Source: Rhynchopus euleeides
Lineage: Eukaryota > Euglenozoa > Diplonemea > Diplonemida > Diplonemidae
Assembly (NCBI GenBank): GCA_963210315.1
Contig: OY723264.1
Span: 1,922,001-1,986,000 of the forward strand
Reading direction: 5' to 3'
DNA length: 64,000 nt
Position numbers and translations under genes: made by a program. The notes beneath the pieces were generated by a model. It did not search any database. It was not told the DNA's origin and saw only the letters and a program-made list of their open reading frames with translations. This document shows positions 20,157 to 29,065 of the stretch, piece after piece. The stretch's first letter is position 1. Every line of letters starts with the position of its first letter.

Positions 20157-21635
20157 ATGGCGGAGGTGACAAAGCTGATGGATAAGGACCAGGCCCAGGC
20201 CCGACGCAGCCCGGATGGGAAATACCTGCGGAAAGGGTTCATCGGGAAGGGCTCCTTCAAGCATGTTTACGAGGCGTTCGATACGGACAGCGCGATTCAG
20301 GTTGCCTGGAATGAGGCTGCGATCGATACCACGGAGAGGGAGATTGACATTCTGTGCAAGCTATCTCATCCGAACATCGTGAACATCTACTCTGCTTGGG
20401 AGGACACGGAGAGGCGGTTGATGGTGTTCATCACAGAGCTGCTCACCTCCGGCTCTTTGAGGCAGTACATGCGAGGTTCGCAGAGCACCTCAATGGGCTT
20501 CAACGTCGTGCGCAACTGGGGCAGCCAGATCCTGCAGGGCCTGAAATACCTCCATGACAACAACGTGTGGCACCGCGATTTGAAATGCGACAACATCTTC
20601 GTCAACGGGCACAAGGGTGAGGTTAAAATCGGCGATTTTGGCCTCTCCTGTTCAATAGCCTCCTCCGCAGCAGGGAGCGTCATCGGGACTCCTGAGTTCA
20701 TGGCCCCCGAGATATACGACGAGAAATACACAGAGAAGGTCGATATCTACTCATTCGGCATGTGCCTTCTGGAGATGTGCTCCGGCACATACCCCTACGC
20801 GGAGTGTGAGAACTGCGGGCAGGTCTTCAAAAAGGTGACGAAGGGCATCCCGCCCAAGGCCCTGACGGAGATGGAGGACAGCGCTGTAAAGCGCATCATC
20901 CAGCTCTGCCTCGTCACAGCGGAGAAGAGGCCCTCTGCGGTGGACCTCTTGGAGAACGACCTGTTCAAGTCACCCGCAGTGGTGCCGGTGGACAGGGGTG
21001 CGATCCGCAACGTGCTGACCAGGGAGAACACCGCTGAGGTGGGTCCGGTGCGCGTGGGGGTGCAGGCATCGGAGCAGAAGCCCCAGGAGCCCGTGGCGGG
21101 TGCAGTGGGTGAGAAGGCGGATGGGGCGTCCGGATCCAATCCGTCGACGGAGGGGGACAGCAGTCACTCCGGCGATAAGAAGCAAGAGGAGCGCGTGGAG
21201 CGGAAGAAGGAGCACGACACGATGATGAGCGAGCAGAGGCAGCAGAGCGCGCATGTCGCGAGCGTGCTGCTGAAGTTTGCCCCCAAGCCCCAGGCAGTGC
21301 ACCATGATGTGAACAGCAGCCGGGCGCCGGGTGCGCGGGTGGACAGCAACAGCTCTTCGTCAAAGGCGGGTGAGACGCTCGCTGAAAATCCGCAGAAGCC
21401 TGACGAAAAGGAGGTGAAGCCTGACACCCCGACACAGCCAGCGCAGATTCGCCAGCAGCCGGCGCGTGAGGGGGGGACACGCGCAAAGGCTGCTGCAACC
21501 GCACCGCCAACGGGAAAGAAGGCCGTGCCGGCGGGCACAAGCGAAGCCGATGTTTCATACACCGACCAGCTCACGTCGCTCCGGGCGAATCAGTCTCTGC
21601 TTTTACAGAAGCTCCACAGCGCGTCTAAAGATTAG
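20157..21635 (+). CDS. WNK: WNK-type serine/threonine kinase
   Basis: 492 aa in one exon. The kinase domain spans residues ~20-285 and has the WNK hallmark: the ATP-binding lysine lies in the glycine loop (G-K-G-S-F-K35), while the usual strand-3 lysine position reads V-A-W-N52. The catalytic loop H139-R-D141-L-K-C-D-N, D160-F-G-L-S, the G-T-P-E-F-M-A-P-E activation segment and the F-G-M-C-L-L-E-M helix are all present, so it should be active. The C-terminal ~200 aa are charged and low-complexity, with P/Q/K/E runs. WNKs act in the cytoplasm, with osmotic and ion control in animals and varied roles in plants. The ATG at 20157 follows a pyrimidine-rich leader. Family call firm; substrate unknown. 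Confidence 0.9.
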   Translation: MAEVTKLMDKDQAQARRSPDGKYLRKGFIGKGSFKHVYEAFDTDSAIQVAWNEAAIDTTEREIDILCKLSHPNIVNIYSAWEDTERRLMVFITELLTSGSLRQYMRGSQSTSMGFNVVRNWGSQILQGLKYLHDNNVWHRDLKCDNIFVNGHKGEVKIGDFGLSCSIASSAAGSVIGTPEFMAPEIYDEKYTEKVDIYSFGMCLLEMCSGTYPYAECENCGQVFKKVTKGIPPKALTEMEDSAVKRIIQLCLVTAEKRPSAVDLLENDLFKSPAVVPVDRGAIRNVLTRENTAEVGPVRVGVQASEQKPQEPVAGAVGEKADGASGSNPSTEGDSSHSGDKKQEERVERKKEHDTMMSEQRQQSAHVASVLLKFAPKPQAVHHDVNSSRAPGARVDSNSSSSKAGETLAENPQKPDEKEVKPDTPTQPAQIRQQPAREGGTRAKAAATAPPTGKKAVPAGTSEADVSYTDQLTSLRANQSLLLQKLHSASKD

Positions 21636-22843
21636 CCCGTTATGTTGGGCGGGGGGGCGGGGGTGGGGGTGTGGGGCGGTGGAGTTTGGGGGGGGGGGTT
21701 GGCGATGTTGGGTCGGGGGGGATGGGGGGTGGGTGGGTTGGGAGTTGGCATTTGGGGGGGGGGGGGGTGGGGTGGGGTGGGGCTGGTGTAAACGGTGGAT
21801 GGCCCCACCCCCCTCATTCCCCTCTCCCCAAGCAAACAATCGGTGTGGGGTGAACGAATATGATGCGGATAACAAGCCGATGGCAGCCGCGCACGACGTG
21901 ACGGCCCACCCATCCCATTTCTGCAGGGTTTCTGTGTGTTTCGTGCGATCAACAAGAGTCCTTGCCCCGGGTATCCTTTTTTTTCGTTGTCCCAACGAAT
22001 GCTCCTCTGCACGAACCACAGTTGTATTGATCGATCTTGCAGTGGGCACAGTTCTGTTCTGGGTGCTGGGAGAGGGGGGTATGCGTTCTTTAGTCTCGCT
22101 CTAGCATAGGAGACTGCTGGCAGTGGCTGTGTTCAATCAGGGACGCCGCGCACACGCCATGCAGCGCAGGAATCCACCACTCCCCTGTGTTGTCTTCAAG
22201 TCTGATCCCGTCAGTCTGCCCTTTTTTTCTTTTGGCTGGGGTATTTTGTGGTCCTGACGGCTGGCTGCTGGCGCAACACTACCGCCAGCCGAGGTTTCTC
22301 TTTTGCCACGAACATAGACTCGCACGGTTGGGGGGCAGAGCGTAACTTGTCGAAGCGTGCTTCGGTATAACACCACTTCGCACTGAGCTCTTGCATAGCT
22401 CTTCCGAGAGTTTGATGTTTTCTTTGCATGCCCGGATCCGGGTACCCGGGGAGGTGAAGACCGCGTCGTGCAGCTGTGGGTGGGGTGGGGGTGGGGGTGG
22501 AGGGCCTTATCGAAGCGGTGCCGAGGAGGTGCGGTTTTTTTTGGTGCATTTTCTCCTGTGTTGTTCACGAGAGAACAAAACAGGTCAAACTTTTTCCGAA
22601 AACGCAAACACCTCCGCTGTAGGCATGTTTCCTTTCCTTTTTGGAACTGCCGCTCACACATTTTTTTTGCCGATAGCTGGGCCCCCGCTCGCAACGTGAT
22701 CCCGCCCCCCACACACGAAATGCACTCCCACACACGCTATGCAAGGCCCGCCGTGCAGGAAGAGCCATAAAACCCCCAGCCACCCCCTGGTGATACCAAC
22801 CATTCTAGCGTTTGTTTACCTCTAACCCTAACCTGAGCATATA
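21636..22843. other. Intergenic; no gene recognised
   Basis: A G-rich block at 21640-21790 has several long G runs. The remainder is plain sequence. A lone CTAACCCTAACC at 22821-22832 recalls a telomere repeat but is only two units. Confidence 0.6.
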
Positions 22844-23581
22844 CAGTTGTCCAACAAACATTGGTGGGGTAAAAATGTTGGTGGGGTAAAAACATTGGTG
22901 GGGTAAAAACTAAGGTGGATTTCAGGATTTCTCAGAGCTAAGGTGGGTTATTACCCCACCAATGTTTTTAACCCACCGATGTTTTTACCCCTAGGCAGCA
23001 GAACACAATGCAGATTTTTTCAGAACTGTGGTGTGGGGTGAGTGCCTCATACGTCGCACGGTGCCTACGCGATCACAGTGTGGTTGAGGCGTGGGCTGGT
23101 TGGGAGGCGGGGCGTGTGGGAGGGGGCGGGGGGTTGGGGACGGCTATCTTGCAAAGCGCAGCTCTCCTCAGCATCAGCAGAACAGCAGGTACCGACACAG
23201 GGTACGGAATGCAATGGCGTATACACTTCTGGTTACTGGTGTCGGTACCTGCTGTTCTGCTGGTGCTGATGAGAGAGCTGCGCTTTGCAGGATAGCCGTC
23301 CCCAACCCCCCGCCCCCTCCCACACGCCCCGCCTCCCAATCAGCCCACGCCCCCAACCAAACTGTGATCGCGTAGGCACCGTGCGACGTATGAGGCACTC
23401 ACCCCACCCACCACAGTTCTGAAAAAATCTCCATTGTGTTCTGCTGCCGTGGGGTAAAAACATTGGTGGGGTAGCAACATTGGTGGGTTAAAAACATTGG
23501 TGGGGTAAAAACTAAGGTGGATTTTAGGATTTTTTGGAGCTAAGGTGGGTTTTTACCCCACCAATGTTTGTTGGATGACTG
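22844..23581. mobile_element. Tc1-like palindromic MITE (CAGTTGTCCAACAAACA ends)
   Basis: The 738-bp element has TA on each side (22842-22843 and 23582-23583) and ends CAGTTGTCCAACAAACATTGG / its near-complement. Repeated ATTGGTGGGGTAAAAA words lie near both ends. Almost the whole element is an inverted repeat: 22985-23200 pairs with 23250-23450, including GCGATCACAGT and GCACCGTGCGACG. CAGT ends plus TA duplication fit Tc1/mariner. No transposase. Confidence 0.85.
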
Positions 23582-25353
23582 TATCCGAAACCCCCCTCCC
23601 CCCCCAAGGCTAGCCTAGGCCCCCACCCTTCTCCCTCAATTTCTGCTCTACCTTTCGCACGACTTGCTGATTCGATTGGCACCCATCACTGATCTCTTCG
23701 GGAGGAGGCCCTCCCTTATAAAAAAGGAGGCACACGCTGGGCATGCCCTGTTCCACCACCACCACCACCACCACCTCTCCGTCGCTCTGTCGGGGAAGGG
23801 GGGGGGTGTGTTTGTGGCGGGGAGGGGAGCGGGGTACTTCTTGCTACTGAAGCTCTGCTAACACAGGACAGCTGGTGGTGAAGGTCGTGGGGAGGGGGGG
23901 GGGGTGAAGTTTATTCAGAAGTAGGGAGCGTTGTGTGCGCTTTCGAGTGGGGGGGGGGTGTTTGGCATGCGCATACAGTGTACAGCAGCATTCCGTCCTC
24001 AGTCGGGGCTGTGTTGTAGTGTGGGGTTTGTGGGCCAGGTCATCGCCACTCTGAGGATATGGAATACAACCAGGGCAGACCGAGAGTTTTCAGTTTCCGC
24101 CTGCACTGTGATGTGCTGTGTCACCAGGCACCTCGCCCCTAAGTTCTTCTGTTTGAACCATTGAGTGCAACCTTATTTGTATAGTGATTTTGACGACCCG
24201 CACCCGTTCTGTCAGTCTGTGTTTAGCTATCTTTTCGTTCACCTGTGCTTCCCGGACGGCCGCCGGTCGGCTTCCGTCATTGGGCTGAGGCGGTGCCGTT
24301 TGAAGAACTATCGGATGTGGTTTTTCAGATCGCGCCCCTCTCCCCTGTGCGACCCGACGAAAATATCAGTTCCTCTCCGTTTTTACTTATTTGGCACACA
24401 CACCCCATTCCCCCAAGAAGTGACAAGGCTTGTACACCTTTTTTGTGGGGCATTTTTTACCCCCAGTTCGTTTGCAAATGCATCTTCAGACAAAAAACAT
24501 GCACGTCCCAGTGGCCGCACCTCGGTAGGTTGGACACGCGAGAAGCGCCTTGCCCAGATGAACTTCATATGTTGTGATTTGATTGGGGTGGATGCACGCC
24601 TCTTCTGACAGTACTTCTCAGCCACCGCCGTACCATCCGTTATCTGCTCTTCCCCTGTGTTCATGTCTGGTATACCGGGTTGGGTTTCGTACTGATGCCG
24701 CTTGTTTTTGTTTTGATAGTTCGGCGCGGGCAACTGCGGGAAACTTTCTGTGCCTTGACCTGGATCTCGCAACCCCCACTTCCGACCACTTCATCAGACA
24801 CACATGGGGAGTGGTGTATACAAACAGTAGGGATCTGCGTTCCAACAAAACAGTAACGTATTCAGCAATTGTTGGTTTGTTGTCTCGTTTTGCTGTCACT
24901 TCACGATCCAGCGGGCGGGGGCACAGATCGGTTTCCGATACCGCATCCCCTGTTAATCTTGCTTCGAGCTGTGTGCGGGTGTTATCAGGTCATGTGTTTG
25001 GGTTCATCGTCTGATGCCGAGCGGCTATAATTGGAGTCCGGTGCATCACTTTGTGTTTCAAGCAAGGCAAACAGCCTCTACCGTTCCTCACATGGCGACG
25101 TTGCACCACATGGTGTTCCGTTACACCGCCCCGCTGCCCTGGTTGTGTCACACAGAAGCCCACACAAGGCGAGGCGTTCGGGCACATAGTTTCTTCCCAC
25201 AACAGGGCTCCTATTCAGTTTCAAAAGAGATAACGGGATGGTGATTTTGGGCGACAATGCAGGACAACGCTACAGCAAAGGCTGCGGGTGTTGATTGTTG
25301 TTGTTGTTACCAGTTACGAGCGACGAAGCGTAGCGAATTCGCGAAGTAACGAA

Positions 25354-25523
25354 GGAAATCGTACGACTGAAGCTTTGTAAGGATCACCTTCATGCCACTT
25401 CACAGGGGCTTACACAGCCTTTGACACAGGAGTGTGCGCTCAACGAAAAGTAGCCAGAATCTGCCTTTTTGCGGTTGCTGGGCAGGGTATTTCTCTTATT
25501 ATAGCGAAAGGAGTACGATTTCC
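25354..25523 (+). repeat. Solo GGAAATCGTAC inverted-repeat segment
   Basis: It begins GGAAATCGTACGACTGAAG and ends GAGTACGATTTCC. It is the same segment that sits inside family-B MITEs at 483-613, 1650-1848 and 1877-2010. A partial solo copy is at 48855-48940. Its occurrence outside family B shows it is a separate unit, preceded here by the GTTACGAGCGACGAAG words that also precede it at 1608. Confidence 0.65.
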
Positions 25524-26509
25524 CGGCTTTGGCGCACAAACAACAACCACAGTTTTTTGTATCGAGGCTGCAAGTGGAACTATCCTGCTAAGAAAACATG
25601 CATCCCTGATGTTATCCGGTTTTGCATCATTCTCCTCAAAACAAACACCGGGTCTAGAGAGGGTCCCAAATAGCACGGTCCCACCCTCCCTGTGAGACTG
25701 CGCCAGAATATGACACGCAGCAAAGGGGGGTGGCCAGACTCTCTCTACTTTTGTACATCAGTGATATCTCCCGCCCCCCCACCCACCACCCCATTCATCC
25801 CCCCCCCCCCCCCGAACAAGAATTCTAAAACAAGATGGGTTGTTCGCCGGAACAACAAGTCCCCCCCCAGCTCATCCTTTCACCAGGCCACTGACAGACA
25901 ACTGCTACACACCCTCCCATTGTGCATTGATTCGCCGCGTTGTACAGCATATCTGATGTGGTGACTACAAAAAGGACTAACATTGCAAGAAGGTGCTGGG
26001 TGACTTGCCCGTTCACTCTCGACAATCAAACCCCCCCCCCCTCAGCTCATCCCCAGGGAAGGGTGGGGTGCGGTGGGGAACCTTGAAATCATCATTTCTT
26101 TCATGATGAGGTCGGATCTGGGAGGGGGTGAGCAGGAGTCGGTGATTCTTCAGTGGGTGGGGGGGGGGTGGGGTGCGGGAATCTGAGAACCTGTGAATGC
26201 TGGGGGGGGGGGGGCAGCATCGCCCCTTCCTCTTTTCGTATATATCAAAGCCGTTTTACCCCCCCCCCCCCCCCCCCAACTCCTCGTCCTCCTCCTCCAT
26301 GACCCCCTGAACCTCTTGCCGTATTTTTTCCCGTTACTATGCGAGAAAAAAAGGGGAGGGGGTGGGGGCGGGCCGTTGTGCGCGTCGGGTGGAACGGGGT
26401 GACGGGGGACGAGGGTGCCGCAGAGAAGGCAAGGCCACCTACCTGTGTGGCCCAGGCGAACTCGGAACCAGCAGCCCTCTCACCGGAGAGGTGGGGAGAG
26501 GGGAGGGAG

Positions 26510-26565
26510 GAGCGGCAAGATACACGGCAAAAAAAATATAGCGTTCAAAATCGTACAAAGATAAT
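26510..26565 (+). repeat. LINE 3' tail remnant
   Basis: CACGGCAAAAAAAATATAGCG, TTCAAAATCG and TACAAAG match the CACGGCC...CGTTCAAA 3' signature of the window's LINEs. No coding part remains, so this would be an extremely 5'-truncated insertion. Confidence 0.4.
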
Positions 26566-27303
26566 ATGAAGTGAGTCTTCGCCATTGTGGCAGGGGTTTT
26601 CTTCGGTGCCTTTTTTTGTTTCCTCCGAGAGTAAATCGGAGGGGGGGGTGGGGAATGCCAAACCACCGTTTTTTCCGGCACTGCCGCGGAGACTCCCTGA
26701 ACACGCGATCTCGTTTTGCGGGGTAAACATAAGTAGTTTGCTTCTGACCCGTGTGTGTTCCAAGGCTCTTCAGCCGAGCCGTAGATTCAGCACACAACAC
26801 GGCAGTTGCGGTCAACCCGACTAGTTGTTGGGATACACCCGACGACTGCGCCGTGATTCAGTGACTTGGATGGACCTCCCCGCCCCGCGCCTGCAATCCG
26901 CAGGCTGGGAGGGGCGGGGGCTGGGGGGATTTTTTGCAGATGGGGTGGGGGAATGGAGGGGGGGGAGTGGGGGCGTCAGCAGGGTAATGGGTTTTTTTTG
27001 CAGGGCAAAAAAAATATCCACGCCTGTTTTCTCCGACACGTCGACAGCACCTCACCTTTTGTTTTGGATGGCAGCCCGCCCCAGCGCACCCCTCCCCTTC
27101 CCTTGCTTGCCTTGCCTTGCCTGCCTCCAGCGCCTCCTGTGGTTTTTTGCTCAGCGTCCCCCATGTGTGCATCCCCTATTGTTTGGCTGCCTTCGCGACT
27201 CGACAGTTTTCTCGGCAAACGTTGCGGCGGTTTTCTCTCGACCTCGATACACCGGTGTCAGAAATGGTGGACCATGTCGCCCAAAAAACCTACCTCTGCT
27301 ACC

Positions 27304-27424
27304 AGGATTCGGCCATACTCTGGTGAATACACCTCATCCCGCCTGATTTGAGAAGTTAAGCACCAGCAGGCCTGGATAGTACTGACGTGGGTGACCAGTT
27401 GGGAAGTCCGGGTGCTTGAATCCT
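27304..27424 (+). rRNA. 5S ribosomal RNA
   Basis: 121 nt. Helix I is perfect (AGGATTC at 27304-27310 with GAATCCT at 27418-27424). The CGGCCATAC start, the CCCGCCTGAT block, the box A-like GAGAAGTTAAGCACC, the GGCCTGGATAGTACTGACG block and the box C-like GGGTGACCAGTTGGGAAG are all in order. Transcription by RNA polymerase III from these internal boxes is expected. Oddly, the 3' flank is AAAAAAAA rather than the T-run terminator, and it leads straight into a LINE fragment, so this copy may be a retroposed chimera or a gene whose terminator was displaced. Confidence 0.9.
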
Positions 27425-28576
27425 AAAAAAAACTTCACGGGAGGCAGCTGGCTACATCAGGCACGGAGTCTGGTGAAATCCTCGAAGGTCGACGGGCGCA
27501 CCCCCCTGCTGGCCCCCCTGCATGCAGCACACCCCATCCCCCCCTGGGAATGGAACCTGGTGCTGCCACGAGTGCACATCCTGGCGACGCTGCCGGGGCT
27601 CACCGCCCCGAAGGCCGCCACCCCGAAAGACACCCTCCGGGACCTGGCAGAGCAGACCATCCAGGCCCTCCCGACGTGCGCCTGGCATGTCTACACCGAC
27701 GGGTCAGTCTCCAACTCCACATCGCGGCAGCAACAGGGCGGCGCGGGCGCAGCGGTGTACAGCATGCCGGAGGGCCGCCTCAAGAAAAAGCTCGCCTGGC
27801 CGGCAGGACTCCGTTGCATCAGCTACCAGGCAGAGCTGGTGGCCATCAGAGAATCCCTCGCCCACCTATGCACCGTGGTAACCCAAGGCGAAACGGTCGC
27901 CATCCTCACCGACTCGCAGAGCGCACTGAATGCACTGCTGAGCGGCCCCCAGCGAGCGAGGGGGTCCACCGAATGGGATATCTGGCAGAGGCTGCGCAAG
28001 CTCGCCCAAACATACGATGTCACCACCCACCTCCGCTACATCCCGTCGCATGTTGGGGTGGTAGGGAACGAACTTGCTGACAAGCAGGCGCAGATCGGTG
28101 CGTTCAAGCCCCAGATGGAGCCGATCAGCCTCGCGTCGGCCCGTGTCACCCTCCGCCGACACATATACAGCGGGACCACGTTGCCCCGCACAGACAGCGT
28201 GTACGCGTATCGGTCAGGAATCGGGGAGACGCGACTGCAGCGCCCTGACCTCCGCATGGAGGGCCTTACCCGCTTAGGGGAAACCACCATCCGCCGCCTC
28301 CGGGCCGACCACCACCGCCTGGTGTACGACCACGACGTCCCGGGCAGCGCACAACCACCGTGCAAACCCTGCCTGAAGCTTGCGCCGGACAGCCCCCCGC
28401 CTGGGGTCTCGCTGAAGCACCTATTCTTCGGCTGTCCCGCGACAGCGTCAGCCCGACACCACCTCACAGCCACAAGCGTGCACAACCTGCTGCTGCACAA
28501 CTGCAAGGGGGCCCTACGCTACCTGGCTGAGGCAGGGGTGACGGAGCACAGCGAGAAGGACTACCTGATCTCGTGA
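27425..28576 (+). CDS. LINE ORF2 C-terminus: RNase H plus CCHC knuckle (truncated)
   Basis: This is an open frame of ~383 aa with its start lost by truncation; an in-frame ATG at 27416 lies inside the 5S rRNA and is not a natural start. RNase H has the full D-E-D-D set: Y-T-D-G-S, Y-Q-A-E-L-V-A, L-T-D-S-Q-S-A-L and V-G-N-E-L-A-D-K. A CCHC-type knuckle follows (C-K-P-C ... H-L-F-F-G-C), as in many LINE polyproteins. The very end (S-E-K-D-Y-L) matches the LINE ends at 9.5 and 58.7 kb. RNase H would remove RNA from the hybrid during reverse transcription. The piece alone is not mobile. Confidence 0.85.
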   Translation, partial: KKNFTGGSWLHQARSLVKSSKVDGRTPLLAPLHAAHPIPPWEWNLVLPRVHILATLPGLTAPKAATPKDTLRDLAEQTIQALPTCAWHVYTDGSVSNSTSRQQQGGAGAAVYSMPEGRLKKKLAWPAGLRCISYQAELVAIRESLAHLCTVVTQGETVAILTDSQSALNALLSGPQRARGSTEWDIWQRLRKLAQTYDVTTHLRYIPSHVGVVGNELADKQAQIGAFKPQMEPISLASARVTLRRHIYSGTTLPRTDSVYAYRSGIGETRLQRPDLRMEGLTRLGETTIRRLRADHHRLVYDHDVPGSAQPPCKPCLKLAPDSPPPGVSLKHLFFGCPATASARHHLTATSVHNLLLHNCKGALRYLAEAGVTEHSEKDYLIS

Positions 28577-28950
28577 AACCTGCAAAAATCAACAGCGGTC
28601 AAGGGCTTCGGCCTGACACCCCAGCACCCCCCCCCCCCCACCCCCAGACCCACGTCACTTTCCACGGGCCGCCAGGCGCGTCAGCGTCGGCGACCGCCCG
28701 CCCCCAGTCTGAGAGGCAGCAGCCACGACTCGGCAGGAGGCGGGCACAACAAAAAAAAGGGAGAGTCGTCACTGTGCATATCAGCACGGTCCCGCCCTCT
28801 GAGCCAGACTAACCCGCCCATAAAGGAAAAGAGGAAGAGGCGACGTAAGGCAATGCCTCCGTGCGGCAAGGAGAACACGAAACAGCGTCCCCCCTCACCG
28901 GGGGACGCGACGAGCACGGCCAAAAATCGTTCAAAAATCGTTCAAAAAAT
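27425..28950 (+). mobile_element. 5'-truncated LINE with RNase H and 3'UTR
   Basis: It begins right after the 5S rRNA with A8, carries the C-terminal part of a LINE ORF2 (stop at 28574-28576) and a 3'UTR with poly-C (28628-28641). It ends with a CCCCCTCACCGGGGG hairpin (about 28888-28906) and CACGGCCAAAAATCGTTCAAA repeated to 28950. No reverse transcriptase catalytic motif lies in the retained part. Target duplications were not identified. Confidence 0.8.
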
Positions 28951-29065
28951 CCCCCCACACCTTCCCCCCCCCCCCAACTCTTCTTATTCATCATCAAAAC
29001 CTCGTTGATCCCCCCCATACATATCCTCCCTCCACCCTGCAGACACCGGCTACCCCTTTGCCGAG

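Larger units (their letters stand above)
23582..27303. other. Intergenic; scattered repeat fragments, no gene recognised
   Basis: I found no credible exon. Recognisable pieces are a TCTGCGTTCCAACAAAACA...ACGATCCAGCGGG repeat at 24834-24922 (also at 51950-52025, inside the ATG4 intron), a GGAAATCGTAC segment (25354-25523) and a LINE tail (26510-26565). Poly-G and poly-C runs are frequent (e.g. 26200-26213, 26261-26277). The last ~50 bp may belong to the 5S promoter region. Confidence 0.6.

Noticed and set aside
22821..22832. CTAACCCTAACC as an internal telomere repeat
   Set aside because: Only two units, not followed by more; chance or microsatellite is more likely.
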